DNA of 64,000 bases from Saprospiraceae bacterium (GTDB lineage: Bacteria; Bacteroidota; Bacteroidia; Chitinophagales; Saprospiraceae), in NCBI GenBank assembly GCA_016714765.1, contig JADKCF010000010.1, positions 88,403 to 152,402 of the forward strand, read 5' to 3'. Below the pieces are notes generated by a model. That model was given only the letters and a program-made list of their open reading frames with translations, did no database searches and was not told the DNA's origin. Shown in pieces: positions 18,483-28,064 of this stretch. A program made the translations under genes and the position numbers. Within the stretch, counting starts at the first letter, position 1. Each line of letters opens with the position of its first letter.

Positions 18483-21400
18483 TTACATGTTGCGTCGGTA
18501 TTTTCCTCCGACTTCATACAAAGCATTGGTTATCTGACCTAATGTACAATACTTGGATGTTTCTATGAGTTCATCAAAAAGGTTCATGTTGGCAATGGCT
18601 TTTTTCTGAAGTTGTGCCAGTGCCGAAGATGATCGGTTGATATTACATTGTTTAACATTTTTGACCGTTTCGATCTGAGCTATTTTCTCATCTTCTGTTG
18701 CTCTGATGACTTCTGATGGTGTAATCGTAGGAGAGCCCTCTTTGGACAGGAAAGTATTGACACCGATTATAGGAAATTCACCGGTATGTTTAAGCGTTTC
18801 GTAATACAGGGATTCCTCCTGAATCTTACTACGTTGATACATAGTCTCCATAGCTCCGAGTACACCACCTCTCTCAGTGATGCGATCAAACTCCGCCAGC
18901 ACCGCTTCTTCTACCAGATCAGTTAGCTCCTCTATTATGAATGAACCCTGAATTGGGTTTTCATTTTTCGACAGTCCTAGCTCCTTGTTGATAATAAGCT
19001 GTATAGCCATGGCCCTTCGAACACTTTCTTCTGTAGGTGTAGTGATCGCCTCATCATATGCATTAGTATGTAATGAATTGCAATTATCATAGATAGCATA
19101 TAGAGCCTGCAAAGTGGTCCTTATATCATTAAATGCTATTTCCTGAGCATGGAGTGATCTGCCGGAAGTCTGTATATGGTATTTAAGCATTTGGGACCTC
19201 GCATTGCCACCATATTTGTGTTTCATTGCTTTAGCCCATATTCGTCTGGCAACCCTGCCTATGACTGCATACTCCGGATCTATTCCATTACTGAAGAAAA
19301 AAGATAGATTAGGCGCAAAATCATCTATTTGCATACCCCTGCTGAGGTAATACTCTACAAATGTAAATCCGTTGGAAAGTGTAAATGCAAGTTGAGAAAT
19401 CGGGTTGGCCCCAGCCTCAGCAATATGATAACCTGATATAGAAACCGAATAAAAATTTCTGACATCATGTTGAATAAAATACTCCTGGACATCACCCATC
19501 AGTCTCAGTGAAAATTCGGTGCTGAAAATACACGTATTTTGAGCCTGATCTTCCTTGAGAATGTCTGCCTGAACAGTACCCCTTACTGAGTTTAAAGCTT
19601 TAGCTTTAAGTTTTCGATACACATCATCAGGCAGTATTTCGTCACCTGTGATACCTAGTAACATAATCCCCAGACTGGTATTGCCTTCGGGCACTTTAGC
19701 TTTATAAGTTGGCCTTTTGAGGCCTTTTGACTCATATTTTTCATGTAGCTTATCTTCCACCAGCTGTGAAAGATTATTTTCTATGATATATTTTTCACAT
19801 TGCTGATCTATAGCAGCATTCATAAAAAAGGCGCAAATGGTAGCTGCTGGACCATTGATAGTCATAGAGACTGAAGTAGAAGGGTGACAGAGATCAAACC
19901 CCGAATAAAGGATTTTGGCATCATCCAAACAACAGATGCTTACACCTGAGTTACCTATTTTACCGTATATGTCCGGTCTGTAATCAGGATCTTCACCATA
20001 CAATGTTACAGAATCAAATGCTGTAGAAAGTCTTTTGGCAGGCAACCCCAATGAAACATAATGGAACCTCTTATTTGTTCTTTCGGGTCCTCCTTCTCCT
20101 GCAAACATTCGGGTTGGGTCTTCGCCTTCTCTTTTGAACGGAAAAACTCCGGCGGTATATGGAAATTCTCCAGGCACATTTTCCTGCAGATTCCAGGTAA
20201 GAATATCGCCCCAGTCTTTGTATTTTGGCAAGGTCACTTTGGGTATACGCGTCTGCGACAGAGATAAGGAAAATGGAATAACTTTGATGTCCTTGTCCCT
20301 CACCCTGTATACAAACTCATCGGCTGCATACTTACTTTTTTTATTTTCCCACTGATCGATGATTCTTTTATTTTCACCAGAGAGATTGTCCCAGGTTTTC
20401 TGAAAATAATCCTGAAGCTGCTCTCTTAAGGCTTCTTCCCTGACAATAGACATTGTTTGCTTCAAGCTATGTGCACTGGATGCCTGCAAAGACTGCTCAG
20501 CTACACTCCTGTCATATGTACGGTTGTTTTCGCAGATTTCAGAAAGATATCTGACCCTACTAGGCGGTATGATATATACTTTTTCACTTTCTCCCACTGG
20601 TAAGTCTAGCTTGGAGGTGAAATTTGATCCTGTTTTTTTGTTTACTATATCAATGAGCTCCTTGTAAAGCATATTGGTACCGGGATCGTTAAACTGAGAT
20701 GCTATGGTCCCGAAAACCGGCATTTGATCGGCAGTTATATCCCATAAATTGTGATTGCGCTGATATTGTTTTCTTACGTCCCTCAGTGCGTCCTGAGCGC
20801 CTTTTTTATCAAATTTATTGATAGCAATAATATCCGCAAAGTCCAGCATATCTATTTTTTCCAATTGACTGGCCGCTCCGTATTCCGGCGTCATGATGTA
20901 CATAGACACATCTGAGTGATCCACTATTTCGGTATCGGACTGTCCTATACCGGAGGTTTCGATGATGATCAGATCAAATCTTGCAGTTTTGAGGACATTG
21001 ATTGCCCCTTGTACATATTTAGACAAGGCTAGATTGGATTGTCTGGTCGCAAGTGAACGCATATAAACCCTGTCATTGTTGATGGCATTCATACGGATAC
21101 GGTCTCCGAGCAATGCACCACCGGTTTTCCTTTTGGAAGGATCTACAGAAACTATAGCTATTTTTTTATCAGTAAAATCCAATAAAAAACGCCTTACCAA
21201 CTCATCTACCATACTTGATTTCCCGGCACCTCCGGTTCCTGTAATTCCCAGTACAGGCACTTTGGCAGAACCTGAGCTAAGTGACTTAAAAAGGTCATGG
21301 AATTTTTCAGGGTAATTTTCTAATGAAGAGATTACTCTGGCTATATCATGTTTGTCCTGCTTTTTCAGATTATTTATTTCATCATCGAGCTGGTCTCCCA

Positions 21401-21839
21401 CAGGATAATCGCAACCCTTCAACAAGTCATTGATCATGCCTTGTAGCCCCATCTGTCGTCCATCATCCGGTGAATATATTTTACTTATCCCATATTTCTG
21501 AAGTGCTTCAATCTCTGACGGCAGTATTGTACCTCCCCCACCTCCAAAAATCTTTATGTGCCCACAGTTTTTTTCTTGAAGTAAATCGTAGATATATTTA
21601 AAAAACTCATTGTGTCCACCCTGATAAGAAGTGATCGCTATACCCTGTACGTCTTCCTGTATTGCAGTATCTACTATTTCTTTGGCTGATCTGTTGTGTC
21701 CAAGATGAATAATTTCAGCTCCTGATCGTTGCATAATACGACGCATAACATTGATAGCAGCATCATGTCCGTCAAAAAGTGATCCTGCTGTGACTATTCT
21801 GATTTTATAGGTCGGTTCGTATACTTGTGGCTCAGTCAT
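18483..21839 (-). CDS. icmF: Fused isobutyryl-CoA mutase IcmF (B12-binding, GTPase and mutase domains)
   Basis: Adenosylcobalamin-dependent carbon-skeleton mutase of 1118 aa with its chaperone built in. The N-terminal B12-binding domain (about 10-145) has His25 in FDGHDAAINV. The MeaB-like GTPase (about 190-410) has Walker A GTGGAGKSS at 201-209 and NKFDKKG at 341-347. The substrate domain (about 530-1110) follows. At the two specificity positions it has Phe579 (MFAGEG) and Gln767 (DQAQNTC), where methylmalonyl-CoA mutases have Tyr and Arg. This supports isobutyryl/butyryl-CoA or a related branched acyl-CoA as substrate. The active-site His805 is in SGYHIAEAG. It is likely monocistronic, with TATATTTG upstream. 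Confidence 0.92.
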   Translation of the reverse strand: MTEPQVYEPTYKIRIVTAGSLFDGHDAAINVMRRIMQRSGAEIIHLGHNRSAKEIVDTAIQEDVQGIAITSYQGGHNEFFKYIYDLLQEKNCGHIKIFGGGGGTILPSEIEALQKYGISKIYSPDDGRQMGLQGMINDLLKGCDYPVGDQLDDEINNLKKQDKHDIARVISSLENYPEKFHDLFKSLSSGSAKVPVLGITGTGGAGKSSMVDELVRRFLLDFTDKKIAIVSVDPSKRKTGGALLGDRIRMNAINNDRVYMRSLATRQSNLALSKYVQGAINVLKTARFDLIIIETSGIGQSDTEIVDHSDVSMYIMTPEYGAASQLEKIDMLDFADIIAINKFDKKGAQDALRDVRKQYQRNHNLWDITADQMPVFGTIASQFNDPGTNMLYKELIDIVNKKTGSNFTSKLDLPVGESEKVYIIPPSRVRYLSEICENNRTYDRSVAEQSLQASSAHSLKQTMSIVREEALREQLQDYFQKTWDNLSGENKRIIDQWENKKSKYAADEFVYRVRDKDIKVIPFSLSLSQTRIPKVTLPKYKDWGDILTWNLQENVPGEFPYTAGVFPFKREGEDPTRMFAGEGGPERTNKRFHYVSLGLPAKRLSTAFDSVTLYGEDPDYRPDIYGKIGNSGVSICCLDDAKILYSGFDLCHPSTSVSMTINGPAATICAFFMNAAIDQQCEKYIIENNLSQLVEDKLHEKYESKGLKRPTYKAKVPEGNTSLGIMLLGITGDEILPDDVYRKLKAKALNSVRGTVQADILKEDQAQNTCIFSTEFSLRLMGDVQEYFIQHDVRNFYSVSISGYHIAEAGANPISQLAFTLSNGFTFVEYYLSRGMQIDDFAPNLSFFFSNGIDPEYAVIGRVARRIWAKAMKHKYGGNARSQMLKYHIQTSGRSLHAQEIAFNDIRTTLQALYAIYDNCNSLHTNAYDEAITTPTEESVRRAMAIQLIINKELGLSKNENPIQGSFIIEELTDLVEEAVLAEFDRITERGGVLGAMETMYQRSKIQEESLYYETLKHTGEFPIIGVNTFLSKEGSPTITPSEVIRATEDEKIAQIETVKNVKQCNINRSSSALAQLQKKAIANMNLFDELIETSKYCTLGQITNALYEVGGKYRRNM

Positions 21840-21883
21840 TTGGTTCTGGTTTGAAAAAATAGGAAAAATTCAAATTGGTGACA

Positions 21884-21891
21884 CAAATATA
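21884..21891 (-). promoter_or_regulatory. Putative -7 promoter element of icmF
   Basis: Minus-strand TATATTTG, an exact TAnnTTTG match, 44 nt before the icmF ATG. The surrounding TATATATA run makes chance matching more likely; no clear -33 box. Confidence 0.4.
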
Positions 21892-21957
21892 TATATAAAA
21901 TCCCTTTAAACCTCCAATTCCGGCTGATTTATAATATCATAGACTGCATGGAAAAAA

Positions 21958-23073
21958 CTAAAATGAAACCCCGGAAACCAAGCCCATATACTGAGCTACC
22001 GCTACATGAGTTTTGAGCAGAATACCCACATATGGCTGAGCTTTCCATTCCTTTGGACAAGGGTATATGTTGATATTAATCTTAAAATAAAAAGGAGATG
22101 TTTCTTCTCTCAATGCTGGTAAGGGAAGGTAATAACCAGTTTGAAGTCTCAGTGCTGCCATACCAAAATTCAGATTTGCTGCTGAATAAACAGCAGTTTT
22201 GGTAGCTTTCATTCGGGCATTGTGTGCAGTCTCAAAGTCCTGGTAATAAAACTGAAAGATGCTCTGATTGTATTCGTACTCTCCTCCTAAGATAGCTTTA
22301 ACAAAAGGTGAAAAGGCATATGTCATTCCTGCATTGACAAAGTAAGATCCATATTTTGACCCTCCTGTAAAACTGTATTCTGATACTCCATACCCGATGA
22401 GCATATCACCACCAAGACGTCGGAAACCTGAGAGTGTATCTTTGACGGCTTTTTTATGTGGTTGATGGTCCATAAATTTATATCCCAACCCCAATGTCAT
22501 CCCGCTGGTATTGATACCCGAATTGGGTGTGGAGGTGCGGGCATTGGAAAAATGGGTAAAATGAAGACCATACATCAAATACCATTTTTTGGCAAGTAAA
22601 GTTTCTGTCTGAAGGGTGAGTTGGGTGATGTTGTTCCAATGTGAGCCGATTGCATTATTGAGTGGATTGGTAATTTTGTTATACGGTTTGGTCAGATATG
22701 ACAGACCGGCCCCTAACTGCAACCCAAAGTTAAATTTTTTTTGGCCGGCCACTTTAAACCTGATTGAGTATAAGGCTCCACTAGCCGAACCCAAGACTCT
22801 TTCATCGCCAAAGTTTAAATATATAGCATGCAATCCCACTACCGGATGATTCCAGTATCTGTGCCATAGTTGGCTGCCATTTGTTTGTTTGGTGATGCTT
22901 GCCTGCCACAGATAGGTGTATTCGGGTGTACTGAAGGTGCTTTTTTTTGAATGCTTTAACAGCTTAGAAGGACCATATACAAGGGTACTGGTATATTCAG
23001 ATTGAGCTGGCAGATAATTTGATCCGATGATGGTAATCAAAATTATCATAATCAGGTGGTATAACTTATGCAT
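21958..23073 (-). CDS. Acyloxyacyl hydrolase (PagL-like lipid A deacylase)
   Basis: Outer-membrane beta-barrel of about 371 aa that would remove an acyl chain from lipid A. The PagL-type active-site pattern is visible as HFTHFSNARTSTPNSGIN, with the His/Ser pair followed by Asn. Alternating hydrophobic beta-strands run throughout. I chose the ATG at 23073, which gives a proper signal peptide (MHKLYHLIMIIL... up to PAQS). A GTG at 23085 is possible and would overlap the hutH stop by 8 bp. The gene follows hutH by only 4 bp, so both are probably co-transcribed, an odd pairing with no evident shared function. Confidence 0.82.
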   Translation of the reverse strand: MHKLYHLIMIILITIIGSNYLPAQSEYTSTLVYGPSKLLKHSKKSTFSTPEYTYLWQASITKQTNGSQLWHRYWNHPVVGLHAIYLNFGDERVLGSASGALYSIRFKVAGQKKFNFGLQLGAGLSYLTKPYNKITNPLNNAIGSHWNNITQLTLQTETLLAKKWYLMYGLHFTHFSNARTSTPNSGINTSGMTLGLGYKFMDHQPHKKAVKDTLSGFRRLGGDMLIGYGVSEYSFTGGSKYGSYFVNAGMTYAFSPFVKAILGGEYEYNQSIFQFYYQDFETAHNARMKATKTAVYSAANLNFGMAALRLQTGYYLPLPALREETSPFYFKININIYPCPKEWKAQPYVGILLKTHVAVAQYMGLVSGVSF

Positions 23074-23077
23074 ACAT

Positions 23078-24574
23078 TTACACACTTTGTGTCACCCATT
23101 TTTCTATCAGATTTTCTGCCTTGACCATATCATCATGCATAAGTCTGTCCTCTTCCAGTGTGGGTATTTCACTTCTGATTTCTGCAATCATTTTTTCGAG
23201 AGCCGCAGTCGTTTTAGCTGGTCTTCTGAATTCAATAGCCTGTGCGGCGGTCATCAATTCGATAGCAAGGATAGATTTAAGATTACTGAGAACTTTATAT
23301 CCTTTGGTACCTGCATTGGCTGCCATGCTCACATGATCTTCTTGTCCTTTACTGGAGACGATGGAGTCCACCGATGCAGGAGTGCAATATTGTTTGTTTT
23401 GGCTGACAATGGAAGCTGCCGTATATTGGGCAATCATAAAACCTGAATCCAGTCCAGGATACTTTGTCAAAAAAGCAGGCAGCCCTCTGTCACCATTGAT
23501 AAGCTGGTATACGCGTCTTTCAGAAATACTACCCAACTCCGCCATCGCAATAGCCAGATAATCCAGCACCAATGCCAGCGGTTGGGCATGAAAATTGCCA
23601 CCGCTTAAGATTTTGTTTTCGTCATCAAATACCATGGGATTGTCCGTCACGGCATTGATCTCAGTATCTATGACTTCCAGGGCGTGAGAGATAGCCTGAT
23701 AACTAGCTCCATGAACCTGGGGTACACACCTGAATGAATAGGGGTCCTGAACACTTTGCTTCTGCAAATGTCTGATTTCGCTACCTTCCAAATATCCAAA
23801 AATCTCTTTTGCAGTTATCAACTGGCCTTTGTGCGGTCTTATATCATGCAATAAATGGTCGAAAGGTGAGATATCACATACAAAAGCTTCCATTGAAATG
23901 GCAGCTATTTTATTGGCTAAATGAAAAAGACTTAATGCTTCGGTGGCTATGACGGACGCATAAGATAGGGAAAACTGAGTACCATTTAGTAATGCCAGTC
24001 CTTCTTTTGATTTTAAAGAGAGGGCGTTTATTCCTTTTAAACTCAACGCATCTTGCGCCAATAGTTTTTTGCCATCGTGATAAACCTCTCCCTTACCCAG
24101 CAAAGGCAAACTAAGGTGGGCTAAAGGAGCAAGATCACCAGATGCTCCCAATGAACCCAACTGGAAAATAACAGGAATTAACCCCGCATTGTACATTTGA
24201 ATCAATTTTTCCAGCAGTTCGACTCTTACGCCCGAATAACCATGTGACAAATTGATAATCTTTAGCAATAATATGACTCTGCAGATTCGTTCCGGTACAC
24301 ATTCTCCAAGACCACATGCGTGAGACAGCACCAGGTTTTCTTGCAGTTTTTCGAGATTGTCATCAGAAATTCTTATGTTGCACAGCGACCCAAAACCTGT
24401 GTTGATTCCATATATCACGGCATCAGGATCAGCCATTCTGGTTTCAAGATACTGCCTGTTTTTACGTATTGTATGAATAACCGTTTCACTCATTACTAAG
24501 GGCATATGGCTATCTGCTATCTCATAAAGACGGTGGGCTGTAATGATGGATCCATCAATTATAAAATGCTGCAT
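23078..24574 (-). CDS. hutH: Histidine ammonia-lyase
   Basis: Deaminates histidine to urocanate, first step of histidine catabolism. It has 498 aa. The autocatalytic MIO cofactor forms from Ala144-Ser145-Gly146 (LGASGDLAPL), and catalytic Tyr55 is in YGINTGFG. The specificity pair at 84-85 is Ser-His (LVLSHACG), as in histidine lyases rather than tyrosine or phenylalanine lyases. No urocanase, imidazolonepropionase or formiminoglutamase gene is in the window. An exact TACCTTTG box lies about 100 nt upstream. Confidence 0.92.
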   Translation of the reverse strand: MQHFIIDGSIITAHRLYEIADSHMPLVMSETVIHTIRKNRQYLETRMADPDAVIYGINTGFGSLCNIRISDDNLEKLQENLVLSHACGLGECVPERICRVILLLKIINLSHGYSGVRVELLEKLIQMYNAGLIPVIFQLGSLGASGDLAPLAHLSLPLLGKGEVYHDGKKLLAQDALSLKGINALSLKSKEGLALLNGTQFSLSYASVIATEALSLFHLANKIAAISMEAFVCDISPFDHLLHDIRPHKGQLITAKEIFGYLEGSEIRHLQKQSVQDPYSFRCVPQVHGASYQAISHALEVIDTEINAVTDNPMVFDDENKILSGGNFHAQPLALVLDYLAIAMAELGSISERRVYQLINGDRGLPAFLTKYPGLDSGFMIAQYTAASIVSQNKQYCTPASVDSIVSSKGQEDHVSMAANAGTKGYKVLSNLKSILAIELMTAAQAIEFRRPAKTTAALEKMIAEIRSEIPTLEEDRLMHDDMVKAENLIEKWVTQSV

Positions 24575-24673
24575 ACTTTCTTTGGCTTTATGATCACTTT
24601 ACAGGATGATGGTGACTTGTACACTATTTGTACCTAATCAGTTACCAAGATCCCCTGAGTGATGATGATGTGG

Positions 24674-24681
24674 CAAAGGTA
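24674..24681 (-). promoter_or_regulatory. Putative -7 promoter element of hutH
   Basis: Minus-strand TACCTTTG followed by CC, an exact TAnnTTTG match, giving a leader of roughly 95 nt before the hutH ATG. A TTTG 11 nt upstream is too close to serve as the -33 box. Confidence 0.5.
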
Positions 24682-25008
24682 GAAATTTATTACAAATATT
24701 TTTGGGACAAAGTCTATAACTTTATGACTCAATTCCTTCACCTTTTTCAGAAATCAATCTTAAACTACAAAAGATCCTTGTCTGTTCCTGGATGTAAAAA
24801 TGATAATATTTTTATTCAATACACACCAAATCATCCAAAATACTCGTTAAACAATAGTTAAAAACAAAACAATTGAGTTGGTTGTATATCATCTATCTAA
24901 TTGATTTATAGATTATTATATAATGGTAAGAAAACATTAATGCCTTTACGTTGATAACTTTTAAATCGAAGTTGATGTCTTATATGTAGTTACAAAGCAA
25001 TAAAATTG

Positions 25009-25016
25009 TAATTTTG
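25009..25016 (+). promoter_or_regulatory. Putative -7 promoter element of the ompH pair
   Basis: TAATTTTG matches TAnnTTTG and ends 32 nt before the first ompH ATG. No -33 TTG at 17-23 nt. Confidence 0.45.
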
Positions 25017-25048
25017 GCAAAATTTTTAAAACACTTTAATTTAGAAAA

Positions 25049-25567
25049 ATGAAAACTAAACAAATCATTACCGTCATTTTACTAACGCTGAGCATGGCTG
25101 CACAGGTAGAAGCTCAAAAAATAGCCATAGTAGATATCAATGAAGTATTGTCAGCATTGCCCGAATATCAAAATGCACAGACTGAATTAGACAATATTGC
25201 TGCTGGCTGGAGACAGGAAATCTCTCAGGAATTTGATAAAGTAAAAAGTATGTACAACAAGTTTCAGGCAGAACAAGTCCTGCTAAGTATAGAAGACAAA
25301 ACAAAAAAAGAAGAAGAAATCATCAAAAAAGAAGCTGAGGTGAGAGAACTTCAGAAAGGTAAATTCGGTCCTGAAGGTGCCCTGTTTAAAAAACGCCAGG
25401 AAATGGTTTCGCCTATACAGGAAAAAGTATTTGCTGCCATAGAATCATATGCCAGCGAGCGCGGTTATGATATAATTTTCGACAAAGGTGGTGCAACCGG
25501 CTTACTTTTTACCAATCCGGAATATGACAAAACATTGGATCTTAAAAAACGTCTCAACATTAAATAA
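25049..25567 (+). CDS. OmpH/Skp family periplasmic chaperone (first copy)
   Basis: Periplasmic chaperone that keeps outer-membrane proteins unfolded on the way to the Bam complex. It has 172 aa with a signal peptide to about residue 22 (cleavage near VEAQ). Next comes the first core strand KIAIVDINEVLSALPEY, then a long charged coiled-coil arm (about 45-115), and the closing core strand YDIIFDKGG. This is the usual Skp layout. Followed 39 bp later by a second ompH copy and then murI, an arrangement common in Bacteroidota, where BamA often lies further upstream. Confidence 0.92.
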   Translation: MKTKQIITVILLTLSMAAQVEAQKIAIVDINEVLSALPEYQNAQTELDNIAAGWRQEISQEFDKVKSMYNKFQAEQVLLSIEDKTKKEEEIIKKEAEVRELQKGKFGPEGALFKKRQEMVSPIQEKVFAAIESYASERGYDIIFDKGGATGLLFTNPEYDKTLDLKKRLNIK

Positions 25568-25606
25568 ACATTTATTCAAACCAACTTAATTTTAATTCAA
25601 ACAACA

Positions 25607-26118
25607 ATGAACAGAATCATTTTAGCTTTAAGTTTCATTTTCGCATTATCAGCCACTTCTGAAGCACAAAAAATAGGATATATCAATTCTCAGGAAATAT
25701 TATTTTCATTACCGGAGGTAAAGCAAGCCAACTCTGATATCGATGTCATGAAAGCTATGTTTCAGAAAAAAGGGCGAGGATATGGTAAAGGAATTGCAGA
25801 CAAAATATCAGGCACTTCAGCAAAAACAAGCAAGCGGCGAACTAGCACCAATAGAAATCGAAAAGCAATCTGCTGCTCTTAAAGCCGAAGAAGCCAAATT
25901 AGGTGAGTTCGAAAATTCTAGTCAACAAAAAATTTACGAAAAAAGCGAAGAGTTATTAAAGCCAATACAGGATAAAATAACCAAAGCCATCAAAGATGTT
26001 GCTGCTGAAAATAATTTTCTGTATATCATCGATTCAGGCATGGGAGTGGTTCTGTACGCAGATCCTGCGGCAGATGTTACCAAACTGGTAAAAAGTAAAA
26101 TTGGGTATCTCTCAATAA
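25607..26118 (+). CDS. OmpH/Skp family periplasmic chaperone (second copy), two frameshifts as sequenced
   Basis: Signal peptide (to about residue 21, SEAQ) and first core strand KIGYINSQEILFSLPEV read from ATG 25607. The frame is then lost at the GGG run 25772-25774. Removing one G yields the coiled-coil arm starting FQKKGEDMVKELQTKYQ and the core strand NFLYIIDSGMG. A second indel in AAAA at 26097-26100 hides the natural end: removing one A gives KSKLGISQ and a stop at 26118. The repaired protein is 169 aa, close to the first copy. Without repair the second half reads straight into murI as a false OmpH-MurI fusion. Confidence 0.85.
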
Positions 26119-26129
26119 ATAATAATAAA

Positions 26130-26939
26130 ATGCATAAAAACCCCAATCAACCGATAGGGATCTTTGATAGTGGCATTGGCGGCCTGACGGTGGCCAATGC
26201 CATTCATCGTTTTTTACCGGAAGAAAGACTTATTTATTTTGGGGATACTGCTCACTTGCCATATGGTGATAAATCTGCAGATGCTATCAGGTATTATTGC
26301 CTCAGGATAAGTAAATTTCTCCTGGAGCAGGATTGTAAGATGATTATCATCGCCTGCAACTCAGCCTCCTCTGCTGCATATGATATGTTGCTGGATTTTT
26401 TTGAAGGCAAAGTCCTTTTTGTGAATGTAGTTGACCCTTTGGTCCATGCTGTGATTTCCAAAGGATACCAAAACGTAGGGGTAATAGCTACTAAAGCTAC
26501 AATCAACTCATCTATCTACCGAAATAAAATAAAATCCCAAAACCAAAAGATAAAAGTCAATCAACTTGCTACACCCTTGCTAGCTCCTATGATCGAAGAG
26601 GGTTTTTACAGCGGGACTATCAGCAAAAGTGTTATAGAAAATTATCTCAGTCACCCAGATCTGCAGGAAATAGATGCCTTATTGTTGGCTTGTACACACT
26701 ATCCGCTCATCAGAGCTGAAATCAATGAGTATTACAAGGGTGAAGTAGCTATTCTGGATTCTACTGATGTTGTAAAAGAGGAAGTGAAAAGATTGCTTAT
26801 TTCAGAAAATCTGCTTTGCAATAAAAGGAACGGCCCTGATCATTTTTATGTTTCAGATTACACAACTTCTTTTGAAGAAACTGCCAAAAATTTTTATGGC
26901 GAAGACATACACCTGGATGCCCTCCATATTTGGTCCTAA
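26130..26939 (+). CDS. murI: Glutamate racemase
   Basis: Makes D-glutamate for peptidoglycan. From the ATG at 26130 it is 269 aa, the usual size. Visible are Asp13 in IFDSGIGGLTV and the two catalytic cysteines Cys76 (IACNSAS) and Cys188 (LLACTHYPLI). The open frame extends further upstream as sequenced, but that extension is OmpH sequence joined by an indel, so I place the start at 26130, 11 bp after the repaired ompH stop. It converges on metF. Confidence 0.93.
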   Translation: MHKNPNQPIGIFDSGIGGLTVANAIHRFLPEERLIYFGDTAHLPYGDKSADAIRYYCLRISKFLLEQDCKMIIIACNSASSAAYDMLLDFFEGKVLFVNVVDPLVHAVISKGYQNVGVIATKATINSSIYRNKIKSQNQKIKVNQLATPLLAPMIEEGFYSGTISKSVIENYLSHPDLQEIDALLLACTHYPLIRAEINEYYKGEVAILDSTDVVKEEVKRLLISENLLCNKRNGPDHFYVSDYTTSFEETAKNFYGEDIHLDALHIWS

Positions 26940-26965
26940 CTCCAGAAATACTATTCCCTTAAAAC

Positions 26966-27916
26966 TTAAACTTTCTCAATAATCTTATAAGTAGTGTCTA
27001 CATCTCCCATAGTGTAAAAATGAAGGCATGGTACACCCGCAGCCTTGAGTTCCTTACACTGAGAAATACACCACTCGATTCCCAGTTTTTTGATGTCCTT
27101 ATCTTCTGTTTTCATCATTTCCTTGACAAGAATATCCGGAAAATTGATAAAAAACTTCCTTGGTATTGAAGATAACTGATACTTTTTTGTGATCGGTTTC
27201 AGTCCTGGTACGATCGGTACGTGGATACCTGCCTGCTCACATGCATCTCTGAATCTGAAAAAATTAGTGTTGTCAAAAAACATTTGGGTCACAATATAAC
27301 TTGCGCCTGCATCTATTTTTTGTTTTAAATACTCTATATCTATAGCAAAATTGGGGGCTTCAAAATGTTTTTCGGGATATCCAGCCACACCGATACAAAA
27401 ATCTGTAGGTGTTCCTTTTTCAATATTGCTATCTAGGTATATACCCTTGTTCATATCATTGATCTGCTTGACAAGGTCTACAGCAAATTTATGCCCATCC
27501 GTCTCTGGTATAAACTTATCTTCAAACTGCCGAGCATCACCTCGCAGGGCAAGTACATTATTGATACCTAAAAAATTGAGGTCAATCAGCGCATTTTCAG
27601 TCTCTTCTATACTGAATCCACCACAGATCAGGTGAGGGATGGCATCGATTCCGTACCTGTGCATGATAGACGCACATATGCCTACTGTACCCGGACGTTT
27701 ACGTATGGCTGTTTTTTCATAATAACCGCTAGGTCGCTTATTGTACACATATTCTTCTCTATGATAAGTAACGTCTATAAACGGAGGCTTAAATTCCATC
27801 AATGGATCCAACGTCTCAAAAATATCATTCATACTACCTCCTTTCAGTGGTGGTAATACCTCAAATGAAACCAAAGTTTGACCCTTTGATTTTTCAAAAT
27901 AATCTGTGATTTTCAT
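26966..27916 (-). CDS. metF: Methylenetetrahydrofolate reductase [NAD(P)H]
   Basis: FAD enzyme that reduces 5,10-methylene-THF to 5-methyl-THF for methionine synthesis. It has 316 aa, a TIM-barrel. Glu19 in SFEVLPP corresponds to the catalytic Glu of the family. The segments PHLICGGFS, NNVLALRGD and ASYIVTQMFFDN are the expected folate- and FAD-binding blocks. An exact TACCTTTG promoter box lies 24 nt upstream, so it is probably transcribed alone. No metH or B12 riboswitch is visible in the window. Confidence 0.95.
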   Translation of the reverse strand: MKITDYFEKSKGQTLVSFEVLPPLKGGSMNDIFETLDPLMEFKPPFIDVTYHREEYVYNKRPSGYYEKTAIRKRPGTVGICASIMHRYGIDAIPHLICGGFSIEETENALIDLNFLGINNVLALRGDARQFEDKFIPETDGHKFAVDLVKQINDMNKGIYLDSNIEKGTPTDFCIGVAGYPEKHFEAPNFAIDIEYLKQKIDAGASYIVTQMFFDNTNFFRFRDACEQAGIHVPIVPGLKPITKKYQLSSIPRKFFINFPDILVKEMMKTEDKDIKKLGIEWCISQCKELKAAGVPCLHFYTMGDVDTTYKIIEKV

Positions 27917-27939
27917 TAAATTTTTGATTCTTATGAAGG

Positions 27940-27947
27940 CAAAGGTA
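27940..27947 (-). promoter_or_regulatory. Putative -7 promoter element of metF
   Basis: Minus-strand TACCTTTG followed by CC, exact TAnnTTTG match, 24 nt before the metF ATG. Confidence 0.55.
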
Positions 27948-28002
27948 AGGCCTTTGTAAATAAAACTACTTATTTCAAATCAGTTTTAATGTTAAATATG
28001 AC

Positions 28003-28039
28003 AAAACGGTGTATTAGATACACACTGCCGGTTTTTTTT
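28003..28039 (-). terminator. Possible terminator after the carboxypeptidase-regulatory-domain gene
   Basis: Inner stem GTGTAT/ATACAC with a 3-nt loop, flanked by A- and T-runs that can extend the stem across an asymmetric bulge. Located 26 bp beyond the stop at 28065. Weaker than the other terminators because the stem is interrupted. Confidence 0.45.
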
Positions 28040-28064
28040 CTAAAAACTGATTTGTGCTTATCAA

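Larger units (their letters stand above)
24575..25048. other. Intergenic region between divergent hutH and ompH, no gene
   Basis: 474 bp of AT-rich sequence carrying the two promoter boxes listed separately. A 77-codon frame at 24628-24861 overlaps the hutH promoter box and looks like no protein family, so I do not call it. No tRNA-like or long hairpin structure seen. Confidence 0.6.

Noticed and set aside
18483..21839. Annotation as methylmalonyl-CoA mutase
   Set aside because: Phe579 and Gln767 at the specificity positions and the internal GTPase domain fit IcmF instead.
24628..24861. 77-codon open frame upstream of hutH
   Set aside because: It overlaps the hutH promoter box, has no family resemblance or signal peptide, and lies in AT-rich spacer.
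25782..26939. Apparent OmpH-glutamate racemase fusion protein
   Set aside because: The joint is explained by one extra base in an A run; repair restores an OmpH stop at 26118 and a clean murI start at 26130.
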